DNA of 64,000 nt from Bacteroides intestinalis (GCF_902364365.1 NZ_CABJDN010000002.1:434155-498154), one strand, 5' to 3'. Shown: positions 1 to 10,574, counted from the stretch's first letter. Made by a program: numbers and translations. Notes: a model not told the origin generated them from the letters alone.

Positions 1-895
1 CGACAAATGCTTTCAATTCTTTGGCTAAATCAGCCGCAGCAGCCTGCGATAAGTTACCCATACCGGCTTCATCATGATTACCCAAGATACTCATATTGAC
101 TTTGATACCTTTAGCCTGCAAAGGACGGATGAATTTATCTGCATTTTTCAACAGGAAAGATACCTGATCGTTACAATGAATATGCACACGACCGCTTTCA
201 CTATCCACATTGATATTGGCAGCAAAGATACTGACTACATCAAAGAACGGTTTTCCACTTTCCTTCATTACGTATTCACCACAATTCAGGATATTTTCAT
301 CATTCACTTCCACAAAACAGAGAGTACGTACATCTCCCTTTTTAGAATCAGGCACAGCCGCCAATGGCTTTACCAGATAAATATAAGTCTGATTATTAGC
401 TGAAACAGCCACTCCATCATTTGCAGTAGCTGAAACCGCTACTGCATAGGTTGAACCGATTGAACCTCCGGCATTAATAGTTAACTCTACTGCACCGGAC
501 TTTTTCTCTCCGGTTTTAACAGTTGCCGTACCACCATTTGCCAAGCTCAATTTATCAGCAGGATACATAGCATAAGATGTACCATGAGCAGCATTATAAG
601 CTTCAAGCGCTGTTGCATCTACTTTGAAAGTAACCGTTATGTCTTTTTCAGCAGCTTTACTCAATTCAAAATAAAGATGTCCTGCACCGGATTTATCCCC
701 GAAGAGAGAAATCGAAGTAAGTTCGCGTGCCCCGGCAGCTGATCTGACATAACCGTATACGCCGTCCACTGTATCCAGCTTTTCTGTATTAACGGCATTG
801 ATTGTAATGTCATCTTCACAACTTGTGAAAACAGTTCCTGCACAGGCAAAGGTAACTGCCAACAAGCCTAATTTTATGTGATTCATATATTTCAT
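1..895 (-). CDS. GH18 endo-beta-N-acetylglucosaminidase lipoprotein (3' end outside window)
   Basis: The reading frame opens at an ATG at 895 (a second in-frame ATG lies at 886) and stays open to the window edge, giving about 298 residues. The N-terminus is a lipoprotein signal ending in a VFTSC lipobox followed by acidic EDD, a surface-export pattern in Bacteroides. Residues about 35-160 look like a DUF1735 / BT_3987-type N-terminal domain. After that the Endo H/F-like GH18 barrel begins, with SILGNHDEAGMGN visible near the truncated end. The catalytic DxDxE motif would lie beyond base 1. In family members this enzyme cleaves the chitobiose core of high-mannose N-glycans at the cell surface. 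It is the last visible gene of the locus, 30 bases after the LamG lipoprotein gene. Confidence 0.85.
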   Translation of the reverse strand, partial: MKYMNHIKLGLLAVTFACAGTVFTSCEDDITINAVNTEKLDTVDGVYGYVRSAAGARELTSISLFGDKSGAGHLYFELSKAAEKDITVTFKVDATALEAYNAAHGTSYAMYPADKLSLANGGTATVKTGEKKSGAVELTINAGGSIGSTYAVAVSATANDGVAVSANNQTYIYLVKPLAAVPDSKKGDVRTLCFVEVNDENILNCGEYVMKESGKPFFDVVSIFAANINVDSESGRVHIHCNDQVSFLLKNADKFIRPLQAKGIKVNMSILGNHDEAGMGNLSQAAAADLAKELKAFV

Positions 896-925
896 AATAT
901 ACATCTATTTAAAATATAACTTAAT

Positions 926-2080
926 TTATTTCGCAGGCAATTCTACTGCAGTCCAAGTAAGCGATTCCACCGCTGTAGCATGATTCTCATTCCCGCTATA
1001 ATCGGCTATTGAAGTACCTACACCTTCATCAAATTTCCAATAGGCAACCAGTCCTTCCGCACCCGGTTCTACCTGGTAGAAATGATTCTTTGCATTAATC
1101 TCCTCCTGAGTTAAAACTTTATTCCAAATACGGCATTCGGACATTTCACCATCAAACCAACGATCACGGTTATAAGAGTGACCAATCCAGAAACCATTAC
1201 CCTCATCAGTTTTGGTCTTTCCCAAATCCAATGCTCCCCAATTCGCTGTCGCTTCCAATTTATTCACGCCATTGAAATAGGCTATCACTTTTTGAGCATC
1301 AGCATCATAAGTCACTGCAATATGTGTCCATTCACCGGTAGCCACAGTCAGATCTTCTGAATTTATCTTCTTATCTCCAGGACCTACAATCTGCAAACAA
1401 TTCTTTGCCGGCGCAGTATCTCCGAAACGGAGCAGGAAATATCCTTCAATACCCAAAACTGTACTAATAGCTTTATCGAGCTTGCTGGGATTCACTAATA
1501 CTTCCACAGTCATCTTCCGTAAACCATTTGCCTTTTCAGGTGTACCCCAATTTACGTATACAAGATTCTTAGTAAGATCAGCTACTACATTGATAAGTGC
1601 AGCACCTTTAAATACGTAATACATGGTACGGGCACTTTGCAGAATACCTACGTTAGCCTGATCGATGGTTACAGGTAATACATATACCTTTTCAGCATCC
1701 AGCTCTGTCAGATTACCAAATTTCAATGTGACTTTTTCTGAAAGAACGGATCCGGCAGGAATCACGGTCTGTGGAGTTTCCAATGTATAGTGCTTACTCG
1801 GCAAAGCCTCAGCATTGTCATAAAATGCAGCATTATAAGTATCAACCAACGCAGGTTCAGCTTTCAAGGAAATAGTTACATCTGTATTTTCCGGCTTAGC
1901 CATAGCAACCCTGAATTCACCTTCCGCAGAAGGAACCGTATTCTTCAGTAAAACATTACTAGTTTTCACCGAAGCATCTACATACACTTGGTTATCAAAC
2001 GTTTCAGTATCATCACTACAAGCCGCCAAAGCTACAGACAGCAATGTGATCGATAGTAAATATAAGTTTTTTAATTTCAT
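926..2080 (-). CDS. DUF1735 / LamG surface glycan-binding lipoprotein
   Basis: A 384-residue lipoprotein with lipobox LAAC followed by SDD. Residues about 30-170 resemble a DUF1735 domain. Residues about 190-375 form a LamG/concanavalin-like jelly roll, with the typical HIAVTYDADAQKVIAYFNG stretch and a C-terminal EGLVAYWKFDEG motif. No catalytic motif was recognised, so it is most likely a surface glycan-binding protein for N-glycan capture, comparable to BT3986 of B. thetaiotaomicron. It lies 8 bases after the preceding lipoprotein gene and 30 bases before the GH18 enzyme, so it is probably co-transcribed with both. Confidence 0.8.
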   Translation of the reverse strand: MKLKNLYLLSITLLSVALAACSDDTETFDNQVYVDASVKTSNVLLKNTVPSAEGEFRVAMAKPENTDVTISLKAEPALVDTYNAAFYDNAEALPSKHYTLETPQTVIPAGSVLSEKVTLKFGNLTELDAEKVYVLPVTIDQANVGILQSARTMYYVFKGAALINVVADLTKNLVYVNWGTPEKANGLRKMTVEVLVNPSKLDKAISTVLGIEGYFLLRFGDTAPAKNCLQIVGPGDKKINSEDLTVATGEWTHIAVTYDADAQKVIAYFNGVNKLEATANWGALDLGKTKTDEGNGFWIGHSYNRDRWFDGEMSECRIWNKVLTQEEINAKNHFYQVEPGAEGLVAYWKFDEGVGTSIADYSGNENHATAVESLTWTAVELPAK

Positions 2081-2088
2081 AGCTTGAT

Positions 2089-3105
2089 TTATTTTTTAGG
2101 AGCAGGGTTCATAATATTAATAGCCTCTTTCACATACTGGTATGTGTTAGTAGCATTGTAATAGTCATTCTGAACATTATAGATAGCCAATCCGGCACGG
2201 GTATAGCCATCTGATGGTTCTGTAGTCCAATAAGCTGCTTCCGTAAGTGCCCGGTCGGTACCGTAGAACCCGGTTTGCTTATCAGATGCATCCAGTGAAG
2301 CTGTAGAAACTGCAACTACGAAACGATCAGTCGGAACACCTGCAGCAGCCATGGCCAAACGGGCAAATACCGACAACTGTGCATCATCCGTTACATTATC
2401 CGTAGCCAGGATGATGTGCTTACAATTAGTCAAAACGGTCTGCTCAATCAGATTTTCCGGATATCCCTGAAATGTCAGCAACTTATCCGCATTAGCTGTT
2501 TTCCAGGTTGAAACAGCACTGAAAAAAATATCCTGATATTTCTTTGCCTCCGCTTTTTGTTCGGCAGACATATAAATAGGATTATTTCCCTTATATTCAG
2601 TAATCATACCATCGAAACTCCCTGCATAACCAATCTGTTTGTCCATTTCTGACTTCAGATAAGTATCGAAGGATCCGGTTTCCGTACCTTCCTTTACTTT
2701 TTCAGTATATTCTTTTTGAATCTTATCAAAACTGATAGTATATACCACTTTGGTACCCTTAGCATGTACAGTTTTCATATCAACTAATTCAAACTCAGCT
2801 AGTTCCGCCGGGTACATCATTGAAATTACGTCCAAACTGTCAGGAGTATCAGAGATATGCTGTCCACGACTGAACGGTGTTTTCTCGCTATTGTCGAACC
2901 AGGCATATACAACCTTATGGTCCGAATTTTTATAGGCTACCAAATTTTGCAGATATTTGGCATACGCAGCCGGATCTTGTTCCTCTATTCCGGGAGTATT
3001 GATATTCACATTCTCTACTTCCGTCCAGTCGTCGCATGCGCTGAAACAGGTTATGGCAGCGAAGCAGGAAGCCACGATGAATATATTTTTCATTTTATTT
3101 TTCAT
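2089..3105 (-). CDS. GH18-fold surface lipoprotein, probably non-catalytic
   Basis: A 338-residue lipoprotein (lipobox FSAC followed by DDW) with a GH18-like layout. The strand that normally carries DGxDxDxE reads FDGMITEY at about residues 161-168, so the DxDxE catalytic triad is not intact. Such proteins next to SusD are used as surface glycan-binding proteins; the B. thetaiotaomicron counterpart would be BT3985. A second in-frame ATG four codons downstream (3093) is an alternative start. It sits 14 bases after susD. The binding role is inferred from the missing catalytic residues and the position. Confidence 0.72.
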   Translation of the reverse strand: MKNKMKNIFIVASCFAAITCFSACDDWTEVENVNINTPGIEEQDPAAYAKYLQNLVAYKNSDHKVVYAWFDNSEKTPFSRGQHISDTPDSLDVISMMYPAELAEFELVDMKTVHAKGTKVVYTISFDKIQKEYTEKVKEGTETGSFDTYLKSEMDKQIGYAGSFDGMITEYKGNNPIYMSAEQKAEAKKYQDIFFSAVSTWKTANADKLLTFQGYPENLIEQTVLTNCKHIILATDNVTDDAQLSVFARLAMAAAGVPTDRFVVAVSTASLDASDKQTGFYGTDRALTEAAYWTTEPSDGYTRAGLAIYNVQNDYYNATNTYQYVKEAINIMNPAPKK

Positions 3106-3119
3106 AATTCTTTTCTTTA

Positions 3120-4697
3120 TTAGATGTTAGGGTTGCAGTCCCACCATACTTTGGAAGACATTCTATCATTCGCAGGTTTCAAATCTTGCAGAGCATTCTG
3201 CACATTCGTACCATTGTCCTTGTACTCATCCTGCGGATAAGGCAAGCGGCGTGGGAAAGTACCTTCGGGAACTTCCGCCTTGTTTTTATTAACGGCAGCA
3301 GTCATCAAGCGTGGGTAACCCGTACGACGGAATTCAGCCCATGCTTCGTTACCCAACGGGAATATGGCGATCCATTTCTGAGTAATTATACGTTCCAGAT
3401 TTGTTTCAAAGACGGCACTATTATCATACTTAATCGTAATAGTCGGCTGAGAACCGTTATAACTATAAGTTCCCAGAGGATCTTTATACAGATCGGGCAA
3501 ACTACTACCATCTTCCAGATAAGCATCCGCACCGGAAGCCCCCCATTGGCTGAATGATAACTCTACGCCTTTCTTATAAAAACTTTCTGCAGTTCCACCC
3601 ATGTTCCAACCACGCAATGCACCTTCGGCACGCAGGAAGGCAACTTCAGCAGCAGTCATCCAAACAAGTTTCGTATTGGCTTCAACATTCATGTTAGAAT
3701 ACTTATGAGCTGTTTCACTCGGAAGCGGTTCAGTTCCTAAACGAATACCATGATAACCGTTCTTCACTCCATCGGCTGTCGTAAAGGTAGATTCTACAAA
3801 ATATTTTTCACGACGAGGATCTTTGTAGCCATTCATATAAGCAGTAATATCTGCCGCAATACGAGAGTCACCACCATTATATTCGTACATAATAACTCTG
3901 AATGGATTAGTAGTAGCCTGAATGGTTGCATTATCATCATTCGATGTAAACACACCTCCTCTTTCTGAGTCAACGGCTTCCACCGCTTTAGCTTGCGCTG
4001 TAGTAGAATCTACATATACCATACGCATAGCCATACGCAATTTCAAAGAATTCGCTAGTTTTATCCAGTTTTCCACTTTACCACTATAAACCTTATCAGC
4101 TTTGGATGAAAAAGTCTCCGTACGATGTGGCAATAATGCAGTCACTGCCTCATCCAGTTCATTCAACATAGTCTCATAAACTTTCTTCTGAGTATCCAGC
4201 GGAGCAGTCAGGTCACCATTTGCTCCCAACTGGGAATAAGGAATAGGACCGTATCCATCTGTAACACGCAAGATAGCTGCTACCTTTACAACTTTTCCTA
4301 CTGACAAATAAACGGGGTCTTCTGTTGCAGCTTCCAACTGTGCATAGTTAGCATACACATTAGGAATAACATCTTTATATAATTTACCTACCCAGTCCTG
4401 AGATTGGTTGTAGTTGGAGAAACGGTTCGTGAAACCGGAATTGGATTCCGCCAGATAGCCACCGTAAGGTCCGCCCAGAAGGGCCTCCAGAAACTGATTA
4501 AGAAGTACATCCGTAGGGATGACATATCCCTGCATACCTGTCAATGCCGAACGGGTCAAGTAGGCATCACGATCCATCTGGTCTTTGGTTGCTTCATACG
4601 GATTAGTATTATAATCCATATAATCACCTGTGCAAGATGCCAACATGCCAGCTAACATTCCACCGCATAAAGCGAATTTTATAATTGATTTTCTCAT
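3120..4697 (-). CDS. SusD/RagB-family outer-membrane lipoprotein
   Basis: A 525-residue lipoprotein with lipobox LASC and N-terminal TGDYMDYNTNPYE, typical of the SusD-like group that pairs with STN-containing SusC proteins. A helical TPR-type segment is visible, and the C-terminus ends VWWDCNPNI. SusD proteins form the lid of the SusC transporter and bind the glycan before import. It starts 21 bases after the susC stop. By context it should act on high-mannose N-glycan fragments released by the GH18 enzyme of the same operon. Confidence 0.92.
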   Translation of the reverse strand: MRKSIIKFALCGGMLAGMLASCTGDYMDYNTNPYEATKDQMDRDAYLTRSALTGMQGYVIPTDVLLNQFLEALLGGPYGGYLAESNSGFTNRFSNYNQSQDWVGKLYKDVIPNVYANYAQLEAATEDPVYLSVGKVVKVAAILRVTDGYGPIPYSQLGANGDLTAPLDTQKKVYETMLNELDEAVTALLPHRTETFSSKADKVYSGKVENWIKLANSLKLRMAMRMVYVDSTTAQAKAVEAVDSERGGVFTSNDDNATIQATTNPFRVIMYEYNGGDSRIAADITAYMNGYKDPRREKYFVESTFTTADGVKNGYHGIRLGTEPLPSETAHKYSNMNVEANTKLVWMTAAEVAFLRAEGALRGWNMGGTAESFYKKGVELSFSQWGASGADAYLEDGSSLPDLYKDPLGTYSYNGSQPTITIKYDNSAVFETNLERIITQKWIAIFPLGNEAWAEFRRTGYPRLMTAAVNKNKAEVPEGTFPRRLPYPQDEYKDNGTNVQNALQDLKPANDRMSSKVWWDCNPNI

Positions 4698-4718
4698 TGT
4701 TTTTCTTTCTTTAATCTG

Positions 4719-7700
4719 TTAGAACTTAAATCTTACATTGAATCCTAAGCTACGTGCACTCGGCGTCATAAAGTTGTCAATACCCTGATAGTAGTTACCG
4801 GTAGAAGCTACTGCTTCCGGATCAAACGGAGCTTTACAATAAAGCATCAGTAAGTTACGGCCTACCAGAGATACGGTCACGTCAGCCACATTCCAAAGCT
4901 TATCTCTTGGAATAGTATAACCGACACTAGCCTCCTGGAGACGCAGGTTGGTAGCACTGTAAGTGTAATATTGTGGAATACCAGACTGAGAACCGATAGT
5001 AGTATACCATTTCTGTGCATTTACCAAGTCCGTTCCATTCACATAAACACCACCTTGATTACGCGCAGTTTCTGTTGACTCTGAAACACCATACATATCC
5101 ATAGCAGCCTGTGTAGCAGAGTAAACAATACCACCGATACGTGCAGAGAGCATGAAACCAAAATTCAGGTTCTTCCAGCTAAAATCGTTTCTCCACGACA
5201 TATTGCATTTTGCAAATACGCTACCCAATTTAATATCTTCTGCATTATAGTTAGCAGTCACACTACCATTCTGATCTACCAGAATATTGCCGTTACTATC
5301 ACGTTGCAGGTCGGCAGTAGAATAGAGATCCCCCAGAGAACCACCTTTCTTCAGAATGAAACGAGCCTGTCCCATACCACCTACATCCAAGCGTTCTTTA
5401 GTGATGACAGTTCCGGTTTCAGGATGTACATAGTTTTCCAGCAGTTCAAGAATCTCATTCTTATTGGTACTGAATACGTAATTGCTGGACCATTTAAATT
5501 TACCCCATTCATTAGAGTAGCCTAATCCTAATTCAATACCCTTATTTCGTACGCTACCCGTCTGCACATACAATGTTGAGTAACCGGAAGATACGGAAAT
5601 CTTAGGGTCAAACGTCTGATTATAAGTTTTAGTAGTATACAGAGCCAAATCCAGATTAAAATGATTCAGGAAACGGGCAGTAAGACCTACTTCCCATGAA
5701 TCCGTTCTTTCCGGTTTCAGATTATACATCGGATAGTTACGTTTGGATTGCCAAACCTTATTGGAGTTATCCCATGAATAAGTAGGGTTGGCCAGGAAAC
5801 GCGGGAAAGGAAGCCCCACAGATGCAAATGAGCCACGTACCTTCAGGAAAGAAATCTGTTGTGGCAATTTCAGTAACTCGGACAAGATAACAGAACCACC
5901 GACTGAAGGATAAAGGAATGCACTCTGAGTAGAGTTAGGACCTGCCAATTGTGAAGGCCAGTCAGAACGTCCGGTCAAAGTCAGGTAATAAGTACTCTTA
6001 TATCCTACTTCAAGACTGGCAAAAACTGACTGAGTCTGATCATGAAAACCTGACTGTGTACGTTTCGTCTTACTGTCATCCAACTGGAATACATTGAAAA
6101 CATTAGGAATGCCGTCTTCACTGATAGGACCACGATTTTGCAGTACATCTTGTTGCATATCCGATAAAGAAGCACCAATATTAGCCTGGAAAGTAAGATT
6201 TTCACCAAAGTTTTTATTGATGTTCAACATGATATCAGCATAAGTTTGCTTGTCATTCGTATTAGAAATACCATACAAACCGTTGTTAGAGCCTTCGGTC
6301 AATGTAGTATTACTCGTAGCATAAAGCTTTTCCGTATAAGTACTTGCAGAGTTATCCACACGCACACGGCCCGATACACTCAACCAATCTAAAATCTTAT
6401 AGCTCAAGCTACCGCTCAGCATATAACGGTCCTTATTATTCTCACGCAGGTTACGGTAAGCAATCCAGTACGGATTTTGTCCTGTAAAAGTATCGATGCC
6501 CTGTGGCCAATATTGTGTATAAATGTTACGGGAAGTATCCCAGCGTTCGTACATCTTAATCTCATTCCAGTCGTCACCACGAGGGAACAAATAAGCTGTA
6601 ACCAACGGATTAGAGTAAGTACCCTGATTCACCATGTTCTGGTCTTTCTGTTTGATATAAGAAGCACTTACATCCAGTGTCATCTTATCATTCAGGAAAG
6701 AAGTAGTGTTGCGGAAAGTAAAGTTATAACGGTCATAATCGTTATTCGGAACCATACCGACAGAATTCACAGCACTCGCAGAGAAGTAGGTCTGATTCTT
6801 TTCCGTACCTGTAGATAAAGAAACAGTCTCGGTAGCTACCACACCTGTTCTCAGAAAGTCATTGATCGGATTATATCCCATGTAATTGGAAGGGTTCAAT
6901 TTATTACCCCAGCTTTTTTCTACAGAACCTGCACTGGACAGAAGATCGCCTGTACCATAGGAATTCTGAAAATTAGGAGTAACAAACGGGCGGAGGAATT
7001 CAGTATTCTGTGATACAGTCAAACTCAGACGTCCTTCCTTGCCTTTCTTAGTCGTAATAACAATAGCACCATTGGCAGCGTGACTACCATACAAAGCGGC
7101 AGCGGCAGCCCCCGTCAGTACAGACATAGATTCGATGTCTTCCGGATTTATATCTGCAATCGCTTCTGAAGAACCTTTAGAATCAAATTCCTGACCACCT
7201 TCACCGGAAAGATTGAACATAGGTACACCATCGATCACATAAAGAGCATTGCTGGACTGGTCAATACCTTTCGTACCACGCATCACTACTTTACTGGCGC
7301 CACCTACACCGGAGGAACTGGCATTAATGGTAACACCTGCCACTTTACCTGACAAAGAATTTACAAGGTTAGCATCTTTCACTCTGGTCAGTTCATCACT
7401 CTTGATTTCCTGAACATTGTAACTCAATGCTTTAGTGGCACGTTTAATACCCAAGGCCGTTACAACCACCTCTTCTACCAGTTGAGAATCGCTCTCCATC
7501 ATCAGATTGATAACACTCTGTTCATTTGCTGCAATCTCCTGTGTTTTATAACCGACATAAGAGAATTGAATTACAGGATTTGCTTCGGTTGTGGTCAGCG
7601 TAAAATTACCGTCAAAATCGGTGATACAACCAACACTGGTACCTTTCACCAATACATTGACACCGATCAGAGGTCCCATATCGTCTGATACCTGACCAGT

Positions 7701-8063
7701 TATCGTACGTTCTTTTCCTTGTTGGGTACCTTCTTGTCCTGATTGAGACTTCTCTGAAAGATAAACGATGTTATCTTCTACTTTAAAAGAAATATTTTTC
7801 CCTTTAAGAATAGCAGTCAAGGCATCTTCGATAGATGCATTCTTCACATCGACTTTTTCCACTGCCGTAGCAGCAAGTTTGTCGTCATAAAAAAATTGAT
7901 ACTTGGATTGAGTTTTGATTTGTTCGATGACCGTACCTAATGTCGTGCGAGACATGTTCAAATTCAGTTGGGCAAAAGTCCACTGGATTGATACAGTCAT
8001 GAAGAACAAGACTAATAAAGCCCGTAGAAATTTCGAACTTTGAAAAGCATGATTGTTGTCCAT
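4719..8063 (-). CDS. SusC-family TonB-dependent transporter with STN domain
   Basis: The start is the ATG at 8063 (MDNNHAF), because the upstream in-frame codon is only a TTG. This gives 1114 residues. In order: signal peptide ending near TFAQ; an STN (secretin/TonB short N-terminal) domain at about 30-105; a carboxypeptidase-regulatory-like domain at about 118-200 (ITGQVSDDMGPLIGVN); a plug with GKVAGVTIN and LYVIDGVPM; then a 22-strand-type barrel ending in LGFNVRFKF. The STN domain is the part that signals to a FecR anti-sigma factor, and a FecR/ECF pair lies just upstream in the same locus. It imports oligosaccharides across the outer membrane with its SusD partner. A terminator at 8193-8227 separates it from the preceding gene, so it should have its own promoter. 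Confidence 0.94.
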   Translation of the reverse strand: MDNNHAFQSSKFLRALLVLFFMTVSIQWTFAQLNLNMSRTTLGTVIEQIKTQSKYQFFYDDKLAATAVEKVDVKNASIEDALTAILKGKNISFKVEDNIVYLSEKSQSGQEGTQQGKERTITGQVSDDMGPLIGVNVLVKGTSVGCITDFDGNFTLTTTEANPVIQFSYVGYKTQEIAANEQSVINLMMESDSQLVEEVVVTALGIKRATKALSYNVQEIKSDELTRVKDANLVNSLSGKVAGVTINASSSGVGGASKVVMRGTKGIDQSSNALYVIDGVPMFNLSGEGGQEFDSKGSSEAIADINPEDIESMSVLTGAAAAALYGSHAANGAIVITTKKGKEGRLSLTVSQNTEFLRPFVTPNFQNSYGTGDLLSSAGSVEKSWGNKLNPSNYMGYNPINDFLRTGVVATETVSLSTGTEKNQTYFSASAVNSVGMVPNNDYDRYNFTFRNTTSFLNDKMTLDVSASYIKQKDQNMVNQGTYSNPLVTAYLFPRGDDWNEIKMYERWDTSRNIYTQYWPQGIDTFTGQNPYWIAYRNLRENNKDRYMLSGSLSYKILDWLSVSGRVRVDNSASTYTEKLYATSNTTLTEGSNNGLYGISNTNDKQTYADIMLNINKNFGENLTFQANIGASLSDMQQDVLQNRGPISEDGIPNVFNVFQLDDSKTKRTQSGFHDQTQSVFASLEVGYKSTYYLTLTGRSDWPSQLAGPNSTQSAFLYPSVGGSVILSELLKLPQQISFLKVRGSFASVGLPFPRFLANPTYSWDNSNKVWQSKRNYPMYNLKPERTDSWEVGLTARFLNHFNLDLALYTTKTYNQTFDPKISVSSGYSTLYVQTGSVRNKGIELGLGYSNEWGKFKWSSNYVFSTNKNEILELLENYVHPETGTVITKERLDVGGMGQARFILKKGGSLGDLYSTADLQRDSNGNILVDQNGSVTANYNAEDIKLGSVFAKCNMSWRNDFSWKNLNFGFMLSARIGGIVYSATQAAMDMYGVSESTETARNQGGVYVNGTDLVNAQKWYTTIGSQSGIPQYYTYSATNLRLQEASVGYTIPRDKLWNVADVTVSLVGRNLLMLYCKAPFDPEAVASTGNYYQGIDNFMTPSARSLGFNVRFKF

Positions 8064-8105
8064 AAACAAAGTTTAAAGGTTACACATTGGTTAATTTTAA
8101 TCTGC

Positions 8106-8124
8106 CAGGAGACCCTTTCTCCCG
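8106..8124 (-). promoter_or_regulatory. Leader hairpin upstream of the N-glycan susC
   Basis: On the minus strand GGGAGA, a five-base loop and TCTCC form a small stem. The element TCTCCTG ends 43 bases before the susC ATG. The second susC (start 59717) has the same TCTCCTG, also paired with an upstream GGAG, 44 bases before its ATG. A weak -7-like element (TATATATG, 8130-8137) lies just upstream. Confidence 0.4.
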
Positions 8125-8192
8125 ACTTTCATATATAAAACAACAGTCGCTAAAAATACACTTACTACAAAATGATATTTTTTTTCATTAAA

Positions 8193-8227
8193 ACAAAAAA
8201 GGGAATAGTTTTAATTCCTATTCCCTT
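8193..8227 (-). terminator. Intrinsic terminator after GH92
   Basis: AAGGGAATAG and CTATTCCCTT form a perfect 10-bp stem with a short loop, followed on the minus strand by a run of T. It lies between the GH92 stop (8254) and susC, so the sigma/anti-sigma/GH92 unit and the susC unit are probably separate transcripts. Confidence 0.85.
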
Positions 8228-8253
8228 CTTTCTTACATTATTAACTTCAGTCC

Positions 8254-10533
8254 TTACTTCTTTTTTATTTCATTAGAGAAAGAATATGGATAATCTTCCG
8301 GATGTATTCCTCTCTGCAAGTTGGGCTTGTTACCCATATCAAATTTCAGGACACCACCCTTCAACAGGTCTTCATGTTTCACATAATTCTTCGTATATTC
8401 ATTTCCATCCAGACGAAGCGATTCAATATACATATTTTCAGAACTATTATTTGCTGCATCAATGACCAATGAACGACCATTCTCCAGATGAAGCGTAGCT
8501 TTCTTGAACAAAGGAGCACCGAGAACATATTCATCGGTTCCCGGGCAAACCGGATAGAAGCCTAATGCAGAGAATACATACCAGGCAGAAGTCTGTCCGT
8601 TGTCTTCATCTCCACAATACCCATCAGGACCGGGGGTATACATACGGTTCATCACCTGACGCAACCAATATTGAGCTTTCCAAGGCTGTCCGGCATAATT
8701 GTACATGTAAATCATGTGCTGTATAGGCTGGTTACCATGCGCATAGTTACCCATGTTCATCACTGTCATTTCACGTATTTCATGGATCACCTGTCCATAA
8801 TAGCTGTCATCGAAGATAGGAGGAACAATAAACACAGAATCCAACATTTCGACAAATACTTTTTCACCACCCATTAAATCGATCAAACCTTGCGGATCGT
8901 GGAAAACAGACCAAGAGTAATGCCAACTGTTTCCTTCTGTAAAGGCATCTCCCCATTTCAAAGGAGAGAAAGGTGCCTGGAACTGCCCATCTTTATTACG
9001 TCCACGCATCAACAGGCTTTCCTTATCGAACACGTTCTTATAGTTCATGGCACGATTGGCAAAAAGCTTCTGCTCTTTCTTCGGGCGATCCAACGCTTTT
9101 GCCATCTGATAGATACACCAGTCATCATAAGCATATTCCAGAGTACGGGCAGCATTCTCATTGATCTTTACGTCATAAGGAACATAACCTAATTCATTAT
9201 AATATTCATGACCGAGACGCCCGGTAGAAGAAACTTCCGGATGTACATTCTTTGTGCCATGGATAAGTCCTTCATACAAGGTAACCACATCATCCACTTT
9301 AACCCCTTTCAGATAGGCATCAGCCAGTACAGAAGCAGAGTTGTTACCAATCATGCAACCACGATGTCCCGGGCTAGCCCATTCAGGGAAGAAACCGCTT
9401 TCCTTATATGTATTGACGAGACCTTCCTGGATTTGTTTGTTTACCGAAGGATACATCAGATTGAGGAAAGGGAACAAGCAACGGAAAGTATCCCAGAAGC
9501 CGGTATCCGTATACATATATCCAGGTAATACCTGACCATTGTAAGGACTATAATGAACAGGATTGCCCGCCTCATCAAATTCATAAAAAGCACGGGGGAA
9601 AAGTACCGAACGATACAGACAAGAATAAAAAGTACGATACTGATCAAGATTACCACCATCCACTTCTATTTTACCCAATGCCTCGTTCCAGGCATCTTGC
9701 CCTTTCTGAACCAAAGTATCAAAACTATCGTTCCCAAGCTCTTTCAAGTTTCTGTCTGCCTGCTCAAAACCGATAAAGGAAGAGGCTACACGAGCATGCA
9801 CGATTTCTCCTTTACGGGTTTTAAAACCAATAATTGCACCTGCATGTCCGGTCTTCTGTTCTTTTTGATTCTCTGTCAAAACGCCATCGGCAACAGAAGC
9901 CTGATAAGTGAAAGGCTTGTCGAACTCAATAACAAAGTAATTTTTGAAATTATCGGGCACTCCACCACTGTTACGGGTTGTGTATCCGATAATCTTATTT
10001 TGTTCAGGAATAATTTTAATATAAGAGCCTTTGTCGAAAGCATCCACTACAATATATGAATGTTCATTCTCCGGAAAAGTAAAACGGAACAAAACAGCAC
10101 GTTCAGTGGGAGTAAACTCTGTCACGACATCGTGTTCGGCAAGATACACCTTATAATAGTGAGGCAATGCAACTTCTCCTTTATGAGAGAACCAGCTGGC
10201 ACGTTTATCTTCATTAAATTCGGGTTTGCCTACTACCGGCATGATAGAAAACTGACCGTAATCATTAATCCAAGGACTGGGTTGGTGGGTTTGTTTAAAA
10301 CCACGAATTTTATGGGCTGTATATACATACTGCCAACCATCTCCCATTTTCCCTGTTTGAGGAGTCCAGAAATTCATACCCCATGGACGTGCAATAGCAG
10401 GGTATGTATTACCTGTAGATAGTTCGAAACTGGATAACGTACCCATCAGCGGGTTAACGTATTGTGTTAAATCTTTAGCCTGCGCCCAGAGAGCACAGCC
10501 CAAAAAGCACATTGATAAAAGCAGCTTTCTCAT
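8254..10533 (-). CDS. GH92 exo-alpha-mannosidase (secreted)
   Basis: A 759-residue protein with a cleavable signal (ALWAQA-KDL) and no lipobox, suggesting a periplasmic enzyme. GH92 features are clear: YVNPLMGT near the N-terminus, EGNSWHYSWSV with the likely general acid Glu at about 533, and GDEDNGQTSAWYVFSALGFYP at about 642 with the calcium/base aspartates. GH92 enzymes are calcium-dependent inverting alpha-mannosidases that trim N-glycan mannose. The conserved GN(E/Q)P..HH motif reads GNQPIHH here, whereas the other GH92 of this locus has GNEPSHH, so the two may prefer different linkages (inference). It follows the anti-sigma gene by about 40 bases and ends at a terminator. Confidence 0.93.
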   Translation of the reverse strand: MRKLLLSMCFLGCALWAQAKDLTQYVNPLMGTLSSFELSTGNTYPAIARPWGMNFWTPQTGKMGDGWQYVYTAHKIRGFKQTHQPSPWINDYGQFSIMPVVGKPEFNEDKRASWFSHKGEVALPHYYKVYLAEHDVVTEFTPTERAVLFRFTFPENEHSYIVVDAFDKGSYIKIIPEQNKIIGYTTRNSGGVPDNFKNYFVIEFDKPFTYQASVADGVLTENQKEQKTGHAGAIIGFKTRKGEIVHARVASSFIGFEQADRNLKELGNDSFDTLVQKGQDAWNEALGKIEVDGGNLDQYRTFYSCLYRSVLFPRAFYEFDEAGNPVHYSPYNGQVLPGYMYTDTGFWDTFRCLFPFLNLMYPSVNKQIQEGLVNTYKESGFFPEWASPGHRGCMIGNNSASVLADAYLKGVKVDDVVTLYEGLIHGTKNVHPEVSSTGRLGHEYYNELGYVPYDVKINENAARTLEYAYDDWCIYQMAKALDRPKKEQKLFANRAMNYKNVFDKESLLMRGRNKDGQFQAPFSPLKWGDAFTEGNSWHYSWSVFHDPQGLIDLMGGEKVFVEMLDSVFIVPPIFDDSYYGQVIHEIREMTVMNMGNYAHGNQPIQHMIYMYNYAGQPWKAQYWLRQVMNRMYTPGPDGYCGDEDNGQTSAWYVFSALGFYPVCPGTDEYVLGAPLFKKATLHLENGRSLVIDAANNSSENMYIESLRLDGNEYTKNYVKHEDLLKGGVLKFDMGNKPNLQRGIHPEDYPYSFSNEIKKK

Positions 10534-10574
10534 ACTATTATATTTATAAGATTATATATTTCAAAAGTTTCCTT